Origin: CAZFER01 sp964517495
GTDB lineage: Bacteria; Hinthialibacterota; Hinthialibacteria; Hinthialibacterales; Hinthialibacteraceae
DNA length: 31,346 nucleotides
Direction: 5' to 3'
Assembly: GCA_964517495.1 (NCBI GenBank)
Contig: CAZFER010000073.1
Location: forward strand, 1 to 31,346
The notes below the pieces were generated by a model. The model made no database searches and was not told the origin of the DNA. It saw only the letters and a program-made list of their open reading frames with translations. Each line of letters opens with the position of its first letter. Position 1 is the first letter of the stretch. Shown here piece after piece: positions 1 through 8,070 of this stretch. A program made the translations under genes and the position numbers.

Positions 1-465
1 CTAGGGGCTGCAGCCGATGCTGCTAAAACAGCTCGACTGGGAATTATTCCCGAAGAACTTACACCCTTTATGAAATTCGGGGATGATGCAGCAGATGATT
101 TTTGGTTGGTTGGCAAACATGGAGATATGCCCAACCCAAGACCGGTGGGTTACCAATCTCACCACGGAGTTAATAGTACTTGGGCTGAAACCAATATAGA
201 GGGATATCGTGTGGCTGACGCTCCTGGTGTTTTGATGAAGAATGATCCAGCACATAATGCTACTAGAAGCCATTTTAATTGGTGGCGAGCTGAGATGGCA
301 CAGCGACAAGGTGTTAATCCATCTCAAATTGACTGGAAAAATGTTTCGCCAGGAGAAGCTTGGAAATTAGCAGAAGATCAGTTTGAAGCAGCCCTAGTAC
401 CACCTCAAGTAAGAGAGGAGTATATTCATCATTTCAACGAATATTTAGAAGGTCTTAAACCATGA
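1..465 (+). CDS. C-terminal end of polymorphic toxin, Tox-SHH-like nuclease domain (5' partial)
   Basis: The frame is open from base 1, so the gene starts upstream of the window; 154 residues are visible. The visible part carries an SHH signature (window residues S53-H54-H55, in VGYQSHHGVNSTW) followed by a conserved-looking block with H85 and N86 (DPAHNATRSHF). This layout resembles the Tox-SHH family of HNH/Endonuclease VII-fold nucleases that sit at the C-terminal tip of Rhs, contact-dependent or other polymorphic toxins. If so, the domain would cut nucleic acid in a competitor cell after delivery, with the SHH histidines binding metal. The next gene overlaps its stop by 4 nt and is the expected size and acidity for an immunity protein. 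The delivery part (Rhs/YD repeats, signal, trafficking domain) lies outside the window and cannot be judged. Assignment is by motif only. Confidence 0.65.
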   Translation, partial: LGAAADAAKTARLGIIPEELTPFMKFGDDAADDFWLVGKHGDMPNPRPVGYQSHHGVNSTWAETNIEGYRVADAPGVLMKNDPAHNATRSHFNWWRAEMAQRQGVNPSQIDWKNVSPGEAWKLAEDQFEAALVPPQVREEYIHHFNEYLEGLKP

Positions 466-758
466 TAAGGAAACTCAATTCCATGAATGTACCACGATCT
501 TTGCATGTGCTCATACCAATTGTGGAAAAATGGGGAATTGGAGATGATTATGAGCGTGAACATTTGATATCAACAGCTAGTTTGGAGGAACTTAAAAAGC
601 TTGTTGAATGTTACAACTTGATCGATGAAAACGATTTATGGTCTTGGCTTGCTGGTGACGAATCATTTGGTGATAAGCCTACCTTTGAATATTTGGCCTT
701 TACGAATATGACAATGGCAGTTGAATCAGCAAAACTAAAAATATATTTGCAATCGTAA
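462..758 (+). CDS. Candidate immunity protein for the upstream nuclease toxin
   Basis: A 98-residue, acidic, cytoplasmic-looking protein with no signal peptide or membrane segment. Its ATG overlaps the TGA of the toxin gene in the sequence ATGA, which is typical of translational coupling, and an AGAAGG ribosome binding site lies 9 nt upstream (447-452) inside the toxin gene. A second ATG at 483 is possible but its spacing from AAGGAA is longer. The protein has an N-terminal helical part and a Trp-rich acidic middle (WSWLAGDESFGD). I do not recognise a named Imm family in it. The role as an antidote that binds and blocks the upstream nuclease is inferred from position, overlap, size and charge only. 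Confidence 0.6.
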   Translation: MIRKLNSMNVPRSLHVLIPIVEKWGIGDDYEREHLISTASLEELKKLVECYNLIDENDLWSWLAGDESFGDKPTFEYLAFTNMTMAVESAKLKIYLQS

Positions 759-810
759 TATTGTTGGAATGCTATCAATAATGTTACTGCGTATTTAATA
801 TAGAATGGTT

Positions 811-829
811 GCGTGGGTGCCAAGGGTAG
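811..829 (+). repeat. 19-bp repeat unit, inverted copy at 21499-21517
   Basis: The 19 bases GCGTGGGTGCCAAGGGTAG recur exactly, in reverse complement, at 21499-21517, where they form one arm and flank of a perfect 12-bp hairpin. At this site the sequence leaves the repeat in the middle of the hairpin arm and continues as GTGCG, the likely 5' end of a group II intron remnant. The intact copy therefore shows what the target site probably looked like before insertion. Confidence 0.7.
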
Positions 830-1092
830 TGCGTCTTGAAATCTTAAGACAACTCGTCACCTGAAATAACGTCCATGATAAAGTTTAGCCATCATCCATG
901 AACCAAGTCTTGCGCGGTGTTCGGTAACGGACAGCGTGAAGCGTAGACAGGAAGAGGGCAGGCCGTAACGAAAGTGAAGGAAGAATGAGCCACGAAATGC
1001 ACGACATCGAAGTCGCAGACATATTTGCTCTGTAAGGAATGCAGAATCCACCCCACCGCCAGGGCGAGTTCGAAGGGAGGTAACGGGCCTTT
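829..1092 (+). mobile_element. Group II intron 5' remnant (domain I), no maturase or domain V
   Basis: This 358-bp stretch between genes (759-1116) holds no convincing ORF. From 829 it starts with GTGCG, the conserved 5' end of group II introns, then a short stem (GTCTT / AAGAC), and then purine-rich structured blocks such as GCGGTGTTCGGTAACGGAC, GGCCGTAACGAAAGTGAAGG, GCAGACATATTTGC and GCAGAATCCACC that resemble domain I of bacterial group II introns. No reverse transcriptase/maturase reading frame, no domain V hairpin and no 3' end are present, so this is a dead fragment cut off near 1090, just before the ribosome binding site of the next gene. Identification is from remembered sequence pattern, without alignment; a different structured RNA is possible. 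Confidence 0.5.
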
Positions 1093-1116
1093 ATGCAAAG
1101 AAAGGAATCACCAGTT

Positions 1117-1713
1117 ATGACAAAAGGACTGGAACGAATAGCAGCAATACAAAAACCAGGCTTTTTCTCATCCCTTCCCACCAATACCCAAATAAAAATC
1201 GATATGATATTCGGCATTATTCTCCCCCTTATTTGTATCATTGCCGATCCGATTGTCTTTAAAGATTGGGGAGGTTTTACCACGCGGCATGGAATATTAA
1301 GCCGCTACCGCGAATTTGCTTATACCTTCATGGCGATCAATATTGTCACTTTGTTGTTTTACCTTGTTTCGAAAAAAAATTCCTTGCTCATGAGCGGCTG
1401 TTTTTTTGCAGGAGGGATTTTTGCATTCGTGCTGGGATTACGTATTCTCCCACTCAGTTTGGTGGGTTTACTTTTCTATGGAATGGGTTTACTGGGTTTC
1501 ACACCATTCCTTAGCGCGTTTGTATATATTTGTAATGGAATTCAAGCCTATCAAATGAATTCAAAGGCAGGCCATTTTCAAAAACTTCAAATCGTACTTC
1601 TTGGCTTTGCTTTCACGGTTTCTGTACCGATATTCGTCCATTTGGTTTTAAATCCGGATATCCTCACCCGTATTGAATCCTTACTTTGGCGGATATTGGG
1701 GCTAAGTATGTAA
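1117..1713 (+). CDS. Small integral membrane protein, function unknown
   Basis: A 198-residue protein with about five hydrophobic segments: roughly residues 26-45, 70-85, 92-110, 112-140 and 160-182. It begins with a short charged cytoplasmic tail. No catalytic motif or known domain was recognised. ATG 1117 was chosen because AAAGGAA (1101-1107) lies about 9 nt upstream; an in-frame ATG at 1093 would place the first codons at the edge of the intron-like fragment and has no good ribosome binding site. The gene converges on ribF, with 4 bp between the stops and no terminator hairpin visible. It may be a stand-alone gene whose original promoter was replaced when the intron fragment landed upstream. 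Function is left open. Confidence 0.65.
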   Translation: MTKGLERIAAIQKPGFFSSLPTNTQIKIDMIFGIILPLICIIADPIVFKDWGGFTTRHGILSRYREFAYTFMAINIVTLLFYLVSKKNSLLMSGCFFAGGIFAFVLGLRILPLSLVGLLFYGMGLLGFTPFLSAFVYICNGIQAYQMNSKAGHFQKLQIVLLGFAFTVSVPIFVHLVLNPDILTRIESLLWRILGLSM

Positions 1714-1717
1714 GGTT

Positions 1718-2668
1718 TTATTCTTGATGCTCTATAATCCAATCACGAAAGGTATCAATATCTTTATGAATTTGTTCAATCAACGCGTCCACTCCTGAAA
1801 ACTTTCGCTCTTCTCGTATTGGAGTAAGAATATCAACAATTAAAAAATGATTGTACAAATCCCCTTCATAATCCAACAAATGAATCTCAGCACTCCGAAT
1901 CGCTTGATCTTTAAACGTCGGTACATAACCAATATTCATCACTCCCCATCGGGTATCCGCCTGGAGTGAATCAATACGGACTCTAACACCATATACCCCA
2001 TTGGGAGGTAGCACTTGCCGGGAAATATTGATATTCGCTGTGGGAATACCGATCGCTCGCCCCCGGCCATCTCCCTTAATCACCGTACCCGCTAATTGAT
2101 AGGGACGCCCCAACATACTCGCCGTAGCCTCCAAATCACCCGCCGCAATCTTCTCACGAATTACCGTACTGCTGATCACCAATTGATTGAGGGTTTGCTG
2201 CTCTATCACAGTGATATCCTGAAATAAAGTGGGAATCTGCTGTTTCAAATAATCGACATTACCTTTACGTTGATACCCAAAATGAAAGTTATATCCCACA
2301 ATAACTTCTTTGGCTGACAGTTTGGTATGAAGGATATCATGCACAAACTCTTCTGCGGTGGTTTTACTGAAATTGACATCAAAGGGAATCCCCACAATCA
2401 CATTCACCTTCATCGCCTGGATTAATTGATACTTCAGCGGGTAGGGAGTCAACAACGGAACTGGATTGGAAGGATCAAGAGCAGTACGGGGGTGATTTTG
2501 AAACGTGAAAATCAACGCTTTACCCTTGCGCTCTCGTGCACGCTCTTTGCATGTATTGATTATTTCCTGGTGGGCAAGATGAAGTCCGTCAAAAAAACCG
2601 AGTGCCACAACTATCTCATCGTCATCCTCAAAATTACACTGATCTAATGAATTAATCTCTATCATCAT
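1718..2668 (-). CDS. ribF: Bifunctional riboflavin kinase / FAD synthetase
   Basis: A 316-residue cytosolic enzyme that phosphorylates riboflavin to FMN and adenylylates FMN to FAD. The N-terminal nucleotidyltransferase half has the adenylyl-binding motif GFFDGLHLAH (24-33), GYNFHFG (125-131) and the SSTVIR signature (166-171). The C-terminal riboflavin kinase half has GRGRAIGIPTAN (201-212) and NGVYGV (223-228). Length is normal for the family (about 300-320). It is the last gene of the minus-strand block rseP-proS-ribF, with 47 bp between proS and ribF, so co-transcription is likely. The start has two adjacent ATG codons; no strong ribosome binding site decides between them. All motif residues expected for both activities are present, so the enzyme should be functional. 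Confidence 0.95.
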   Translation of the reverse strand: MMIEINSLDQCNFEDDDEIVVALGFFDGLHLAHQEIINTCKERARERKGKALIFTFQNHPRTALDPSNPVPLLTPYPLKYQLIQAMKVNVIVGIPFDVNFSKTTAEEFVHDILHTKLSAKEVIVGYNFHFGYQRKGNVDYLKQQIPTLFQDITVIEQQTLNQLVISSTVIREKIAAGDLEATASMLGRPYQLAGTVIKGDGRGRAIGIPTANINISRQVLPPNGVYGVRVRIDSLQADTRWGVMNIGYVPTFKDQAIRSAEIHLLDYEGDLYNHFLIVDILTPIREERKFSGVDALIEQIHKDIDTFRDWIIEHQE

Positions 2669-2715
2669 TCAACGACTGGTGGTTCCCGGTGGTTTTTGGT
2701 GAAAAAGTTTCTCGA

Positions 2716-4458
2716 TCATCCATTGCAAGCGGTTTCAATCTTTTTCATATCCTCTTGGAATGTGTTAAATACAGCATCAACACATTCCTCAGGTGTAATC
2801 TTTTGTGCCTCAAGTGTTTTTCGAACGACAAATTCCACAACACCATCTTTAAGCGATTTTTCTCCAACCACAATCCGGTAAGGGAAGCCCAATAGATCGG
2901 AATCTTTAAACTTTATTCCGGGCCGTTCATCCCGGTCATCCATCAATACATCTAATCCTTTTTGGCGGAGTTGATCATAAAGAGCGTGTGATACAGAATT
3001 CACGCTTTCCGTTTTGGGAGACAAGTTAAGAATATGAACATGATAAGGAGCAACCGAGGCCGGCCATACGATCCCGTTATCATCTGCATGCTCTTCAATC
3101 ACAGCCGCCAGCGTACGGCTCACGCCAATCCCATAACATCCCATAATCATCGGTTTGCGCTGGCTGTTTTCATCGGTGAAATACGCATTCAACGCTTGAC
3201 TATATTTTGTCCCCAAAATGAAGACATGCCCCACTTCAATCCCATAGGTGATTTTTAACGCCTGCTTGCCACATTTAGTGCACGCATCGTTTTCATCAAC
3301 ACTACGAAAATCACCCCATCGGTTTACCGTATAATCACGATCCAACACAATATTTTTTGTATGATAATCCTTTTTATTTCCCCCGCTGATTCCCGCTGCA
3401 ATGGTTTTTACATAATGATCCGCCAGAATTTCCACACCGTCGATTCCCTGAGGTCCCGCAAATCCCACAGGAGCTTTGGTAACTTCATAAATGGTTTCCG
3501 GTGAAGCCATTTCCAGCGCACCCCCGATGGCCTTCGCTAGCTTGGCTTCATTGACGGTATGGTCCCCCCGCAATAATACAACATAGGGAGTATCATCACT
3601 CACGTAAACCATCGTCTTGATCATCTTATCGGGCGTGGTTTTCAAAAAGTCAGCGACTTCCTCAACTGTTTTTAAATCCGGAGTATGCACTTCTTCCGGT
3701 TCAGGAATGTCATCAGATGGCGTTTCATCAATCTGAGGCACAGCAGATTCCGTCAACTCACGATTGGCGCGATAACCACACTCTTTGCACGTTACTATTT
3801 CCGCTTCGCCAATATCAGCAGGTACCATAAATTCATGTGAAAGGTTGCCACCCATCACCCCGGTATCCGCTTCCACAGGAATGTTGGTCAATCCACACCG
3901 CGTAAAAATCTTTGAATAGGCATCATACATGGCCTGGTAAGATCGTGCCGCACCATCTTCATCCACATCAAAGGAATAACCGTCCTTCATAATGAATTCC
4001 CGCGCACGCACCACCCCAAAACGAGGCCGAACTTCATCCCGAAACTTGGTCTGGATCTGATACAGGTTAATGGGCAGATCCCGGTAGGATTTCAACTCAC
4101 CCGCAATAAGATCCGTAATGACTTCCTCATGAGTTGGCCCAAGCACAAACAGACGATCCGCACGGTCGTGCAAACGCATCAGCTCAGGACCCATCGCATC
4201 CCAGCGTCCTGATTGCTTCCACAATTCTTCCGGCTGTAACGTGGGCATCAATATTTCAATCGCCCCGGCAGCGTTCATCTCCTCTCGGACAATCTGCTCA
4301 ATCTTTCGCAGCGCCAGCCATCCAGCGGGAAGATAAAGATAAAGGCCAGACGCCAACTGGCGAATCAATCCCGCACGAATCATCAAAATATGGCTTTTGG
4401 CTTCCGCTTCTTTTGGAGTCTCACGTATTGTTGGAAAAAAACCCGTTGATTGTTTCAT
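2716..4458 (-). CDS. proS: Prolyl-tRNA synthetase, bacterial type with editing domain
   Basis: A 580-residue class II aminoacyl-tRNA synthetase that charges tRNA-Pro. It shows the bacterial (ProS type 1) architecture: N-terminal catalytic part with RAGLIRQLASGLYLYLP (28-44), GPTHEE (107-112) and motif 2 from FRDEV (139-143) to MKDGYSFD (157-164); an inserted YbaK-like editing domain from about 223 to 395 that removes mischarged alanine; motif 3 YGIGVSR (442-448); and an anticodon-binding domain from about 470. Cysteine pairs CKEC (224-227) and CTKC (393-396) frame the insertion and could bind zinc. The gene ends in TGA, which shows that TGA is used as a stop codon in this genome. It lies 35 bp downstream of rseP, an arrangement seen in many bacteria. 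Confidence 0.97.
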   Translation of the reverse strand: MKQSTGFFPTIRETPKEAEAKSHILMIRAGLIRQLASGLYLYLPAGWLALRKIEQIVREEMNAAGAIEILMPTLQPEELWKQSGRWDAMGPELMRLHDRADRLFVLGPTHEEVITDLIAGELKSYRDLPINLYQIQTKFRDEVRPRFGVVRAREFIMKDGYSFDVDEDGAARSYQAMYDAYSKIFTRCGLTNIPVEADTGVMGGNLSHEFMVPADIGEAEIVTCKECGYRANRELTESAVPQIDETPSDDIPEPEEVHTPDLKTVEEVADFLKTTPDKMIKTMVYVSDDTPYVVLLRGDHTVNEAKLAKAIGGALEMASPETIYEVTKAPVGFAGPQGIDGVEILADHYVKTIAAGISGGNKKDYHTKNIVLDRDYTVNRWGDFRSVDENDACTKCGKQALKITYGIEVGHVFILGTKYSQALNAYFTDENSQRKPMIMGCYGIGVSRTLAAVIEEHADDNGIVWPASVAPYHVHILNLSPKTESVNSVSHALYDQLRQKGLDVLMDDRDERPGIKFKDSDLLGFPYRIVVGEKSLKDGVVEFVVRKTLEAQKITPEECVDAVFNTFQEDMKKIETACNG

Positions 4459-4493
4459 AGCAATTTAGTCGTTCTAAAAGTGTGGATTTCAAC

Positions 4494-6281
4494 TTAGAAA
4501 AACAAGTCTGTTAACCAGGAAAAGAATTTCGCCCGGTTTAAATCATTGATGATCAGAAAGAGTATCAAGGGGATAACCAGTATGGCTCCTATTTTCCCAA
4601 ACATCTCCATTTGACGCATGGTCAATGGTTTCATTCGAATCATCTCGATAATATAAAAAACGATATGCCCTCCATCAAACGGTGGCAAGGGGAACAGATT
4701 GATTAAAGCTAAATTGGCAGAGAGCAGAGCAATAAACGAGAGCAAACGCTCTATCCCCCAACTGCCGGTTTCTCCCGAAAGTTGGTAAATAGCGATCGGC
4801 CCTCCCAGTAACTTGGGGGAAACGTTTCCTGTGAATAAATTACCCAGAAAATCGATCATAAAGGAGGTGTCATGGATAAGTTTATGCCATCCATTGATTA
4901 TCGCACCGGCTACCCCCATCTTTCGGCGATCAGATTTAACATCAATTCCCAATTGCGCCATATTATAGGTCTTACCCGTTTTCATGCTGGTTCGAGTAAG
5001 AATGGGTTGCTCGACCACATTGGGGGTAATCGTGGCTTGTTTCATCTCATTGTTGGGAGTTAACCAGGTGACTTGGATGGGCTGGGCAGTCGCACTGCCA
5101 TCTTCATTCTCTTTCAGTGAACCATGGACATTTAGAATCACATCCACCCAATCATCCACAGGTTGATCATTCATTTTAACGATCGTTGAACCTCCCGTGA
5201 GTCCCGCTTTATCCGCTGGACTACCTTCCTGAACACCACCAATCACCGGTGGAATCTTGGGAGTAACTCCCAATGGCGAAATGGTCGGCATCAAATATTC
5301 AGAAATGGATATCTCACTATCATAAGTAAAACCCAATCTCGCTTGCGGGGTTTGAACCTCAGCATCCTCCGCGGGAAAAACCAAACTCGGGGTTACATCA
5401 AACGTTTGGGTATTCCCCTCCTCATCCAGCAATGTTATAGACATGGGGTCTGGCTTATATTCCCCATTTTCATCTTGCTTAACATGGCCAGCAATAAAGT
5501 CAGACCATTCTTCCCGGCCTTCAAACGTTTCTCCATCGATAGCTTTTATAATATGGCCAGCTTTGATCCCCGCTCTTTCTGCCGGACTGCCTGTCAATAC
5601 ATCGGTGATAAAAATACCCTCGACTGACTCTGGCGGCATCGGCCGTTCTTCAAGCGGCGCGGAAGGTTCTCGAAAATAATCGGGAATCTCCTTCTGTTTG
5701 GTAAGGGTTTCTCCATCACGATTAATGGTAAGAATAAGGTTTTCTTTTCCAATATCAGCTTGGGCTGTCCTGATCTCTTCCCATGACTCAACCGCTTCAC
5801 CATTGACTGAGACAATACGGTCTCCATCACGCAATCCCATCTCCCACCCCCATGAACCAACCGGGACATGGCCGATTGTTGTAGTCGCGCGATAGGGGAC
5901 ACCGAATGAAAAGTAAATGAGGATATAAATCAAAAACGCCAAAACAATGTTCATCATCGGGCCAGCCAAAACGATCAAAATCCGTCTCCAGGCAGGCAAT
6001 TGCAAATATTCCCATTCAGCGCCGGTCAGTTCCTCCTCAAAATCCATACCTCGTATTTTGACGAATCCCCCCAAAGGCAAGGCACACAGGCAATATTCCG
6101 TATCATGCCATTTATAGGAAAATAGCACTTTCCCAAAACCAACCGCGAACCGGTCAACTTTGGCCCCAGCCAATTTGGCGACAATAAAATGGCCCCATTC
6201 GTGAAAAATGACGGCCAATCCCAGCACAATGAGAAAATGAAAAATGTTCGTAAGTGTAGCGATTAATGAATCCAAGCCCAT
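4494..6281 (-). CDS. rseP: Site-2 intramembrane zinc metalloprotease RseP with three PDZ domains
   Basis: A 595-residue inner-membrane protease that cuts transmembrane substrates such as anti-sigma factors and remnant signal peptides. The active-site motif HEWGH (27-31) lies in the first membrane segment, and the second metal-ligand motif reads NLFPLPPFDGG (528-538), with Phe where Leu is usual before Asp536. Other membrane segments are near 100-125 and 562-580. Between them there appear to be three PDZ-like modules: about 135-195, 219-297 and 343-420, each with a G-D/S-x-I-V/I-x-x-(N/D) strand such as GDRIVSVNG, GHIIKAIDG and GSTIVKMND. Typical family members are about 450 residues with one or two PDZ domains, so this one is enlarged in the periplasmic part. 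First gene of the block with proS and ribF. It could process the anti-sigma factor encoded at 12501-13244, but no sequence evidence ties them. Confidence 0.95.
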   Translation of the reverse strand: MGLDSLIATLTNIFHFLIVLGLAVIFHEWGHFIVAKLAGAKVDRFAVGFGKVLFSYKWHDTEYCLCALPLGGFVKIRGMDFEEELTGAEWEYLQLPAWRRILIVLAGPMMNIVLAFLIYILIYFSFGVPYRATTTIGHVPVGSWGWEMGLRDGDRIVSVNGEAVESWEEIRTAQADIGKENLILTINRDGETLTKQKEIPDYFREPSAPLEERPMPPESVEGIFITDVLTGSPAERAGIKAGHIIKAIDGETFEGREEWSDFIAGHVKQDENGEYKPDPMSITLLDEEGNTQTFDVTPSLVFPAEDAEVQTPQARLGFTYDSEISISEYLMPTISPLGVTPKIPPVIGGVQEGSPADKAGLTGGSTIVKMNDQPVDDWVDVILNVHGSLKENEDGSATAQPIQVTWLTPNNEMKQATITPNVVEQPILTRTSMKTGKTYNMAQLGIDVKSDRRKMGVAGAIINGWHKLIHDTSFMIDFLGNLFTGNVSPKLLGGPIAIYQLSGETGSWGIERLLSFIALLSANLALINLFPLPPFDGGHIVFYIIEMIRMKPLTMRQMEMFGKIGAILVIPLILFLIINDLNRAKFFSWLTDLFF

Positions 6282-6469
6282 TTTTTATATACCGGTTTTT
6301 TGATTAGGATAATTGAGGTTATTACGAACCAACGAATAAAAACACTCAAAGTTATTATACCCTTCTGTATTCAAATAGATAAATTATTAGTTAGTGGCTA
6401 TGCTTCCTCATTTACATCCTGGCTATCTAAACCTAATATCGATTTAATTGATACAACGGGTAAAAATAA

Positions 6470-6491
6470 ACGCGTTGCCCAGGCAACGCGT
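6470..6491 (-). terminator. Perfect 10-bp stem palindrome, terminator-like on the minus strand
   Basis: ACGCGTTGCC and GGCAACGCGT form a perfect 10-bp stem around a two-base centre. Read on the minus strand the stem is followed at once by TTTATTTTT, which fits an intrinsic terminator; on the plus strand no T-run follows. No minus-strand gene ends here, so it could insulate rseP from antisense read-through of the 6517 operon region, or be an operator in the divergent promoter region (6282-6516), which holds nothing else recognisable. Confidence 0.4.
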
Positions 6492-6516
6492 AGAATACAT
6501 TATTTAAGTATTTTTA

Positions 6517-8070
6517 ATGACTATGTCAAGTATTTCAACATATCAACAACATAATCAAACCATTACGAATCCGATGCTTAAAACATGGCTCCCCCGCCAT
6601 GTCGGAATAATCATACTTTTCTCGGCTGCAATCAAATTTATGCTGATAGGGTTCAATCAGGGGGAATACACCGATGGCATTATCCAAATCCAATTATGGC
6701 AAAGCCCTGTTGTGTTTTTTCCCCCGGGCTACAGCGCAATGGTCGCGTTTTGTAACCTGTTCATTGACGACTTGGTCCTGTGCGGCCGCCTTGTTTCCAT
6801 CCTGGCATCGCTTGGCTCGCTATGGGTTTTCTATGCTGTGGCAAAAGCATTTGAAAAAGAGAACAACGAGGCATTCTGGGCGGTCCTCTTCTTGGCCCTA
6901 TCACCCATATTCAATCGCTGGTCACTACGGGTGATGACTGACTCATTATTTTGCTTCTTATTTCTCATCTGTTGTTACAGCCTGCTAGCCGATCCCAAAC
7001 GCTGCCCCAAGCGCTTATTATGCTGGGCTGGATTGGCCAGTTTAGTGCGTTATCAAGGCTTTTTCTTCCTTCCTTTTGTCCTTTATCTCATCTGGAAAAG
7101 AGGAATGGGTCACCTTACAGTAAAAAATGGCCTTTCCTGGTTTATCTCACTCCTCCCCTGGTTTGCATTAATCACTTGGATAGTATGGCGGGGATTCGGG
7201 CATTACGGCCAGTTTGCTGAAAGAGCTTCTATGGGATTTGGAATGACCGCTCTCCTTTATTACGCCTGGTTTGAAGGCTTTATCTTATACTGGCCCTGGG
7301 CGGTAACCTATGGTTTATTCATCGCCGGAATCATCGGGATGACCGACTATGCCAACCCATCGAATCATTCCAAATTCGCATTCAATTTCATTGTGATCAC
7401 GATCGTCATCTTTTTGATGGTGCAAAGCGCATTCCTCTCCTTTCAATACCGCTATTTTCTCCCCCTTGTCCCTCTCTGGTGTCTCCTGGCCGCCCGAGGT
7501 TGGACCGTTCTACAATCACGTCTTCAAAAGCAATGGTCTCAAATGCTTGCCGGAACATTCATCATTGGCAACTTGATCCTTTTAACCGCTGGTGTTGTGA
7601 TCTTGCAACGAGCCACCTTCGGCGATCTGGCCGCCTCGGCAAAAGCCTTGCAAACCGTCGGTAAAGGCAGCAGGGTGTTATCAGATGAAATTTACCGCGA
7701 AGGTGTTTATAACGTAAAAATGAAATACTGGTCGGGAAGAGAACTGGAACTATACCATTATATCGAACCAACCCAATCCTATGTTATCAAACCACAAGTT
7801 GGCGATTATGTTGTCCTCCATAACACCTATTCCGATTTGGAAGCGGAACAAAAACGGCTCAGCAATCGTTTTAATATAAAGGTTATCGGACGTTGGACCT
7901 ATCACCCTCAGGAAGGGGGGTATGTCACCATACCACTGTTGCCCGATATCATGGTCGAACCCCGAAAACCACCCCAAACCAGCAATCCTTCCTGCATGGC
8001 CTTTCGCTTTATACCCCAACGATATTACTCTGTTCTCTTGCGCTTGGATAAGAAAGAATCCACCTCATGA
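6517..8070 (+). CDS. GT-C fold membrane glycosyltransferase (PMT/ArnT-like, GT39/GT83 family type)
   Basis: A 517-residue polytopic membrane protein that probably moves a sugar from a lipid-phosphate carrier to a periplasmic acceptor. The first periplasmic loop carries an acidic pair, E50 and D53 (QGEYTDGI), which in GT-C enzymes binds the donor or metal; the second conserved block is RWSLRVMTDSLF, matching the R-x-M-(T)-(E/D)-x-x-(F) pattern of PMT_2 proteins. About ten hydrophobic segments follow, then a soluble C-terminal tail of about 120 residues. ATG 6517 and ATG 6523 are both possible; neither has a clear ribosome binding site. The stop overlaps the next start in ATGA, so the SGNH protein is translationally coupled and likely acts on the same glycan or lipid. 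Substrate unknown. Confidence 0.75.
   Translation: MTMSSISTYQQHNQTITNPMLKTWLPRHVGIIILFSAAIKFMLIGFNQGEYTDGIIQIQLWQSPVVFFPPGYSAMVAFCNLFIDDLVLCGRLVSILASLGSLWVFYAVAKAFEKENNEAFWAVLFLALSPIFNRWSLRVMTDSLFCFLFLICCYSLLADPKRCPKRLLCWAGLASLVRYQGFFFLPFVLYLIWKRGMGHLTVKNGLSWFISLLPWFALITWIVWRGFGHYGQFAERASMGFGMTALLYYAWFEGFILYWPWAVTYGLFIAGIIGMTDYANPSNHSKFAFNFIVITIVIFLMVQSAFLSFQYRYFLPLVPLWCLLAARGWTVLQSRLQKQWSQMLAGTFIIGNLILLTAGVVILQRATFGDLAASAKALQTVGKGSRVLSDEIYREGVYNVKMKYWSGRELELYHYIEPTQSYVIKPQVGDYVVLHNTYSDLEAEQKRLSNRFNIKVIGRWTYHPQEGGYVTIPLLPDIMVEPRKPPQTSNPSCMAFRFIPQRYYSVLLRLDKKESTS

Noticed and set aside
885..1283. Minus-strand open frame of 132 codons over the intron-like region
   Set aside because: It covers both the structured RNA-like region and the opposite strand of the membrane protein gene; composition is not protein-like.
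6300..6554. 84-codon open frame on the plus strand between rseP and the GT-C gene
   Set aside because: It runs through the perfect palindrome and into the next gene in another frame, has no ribosome binding site and no recognisable domain.
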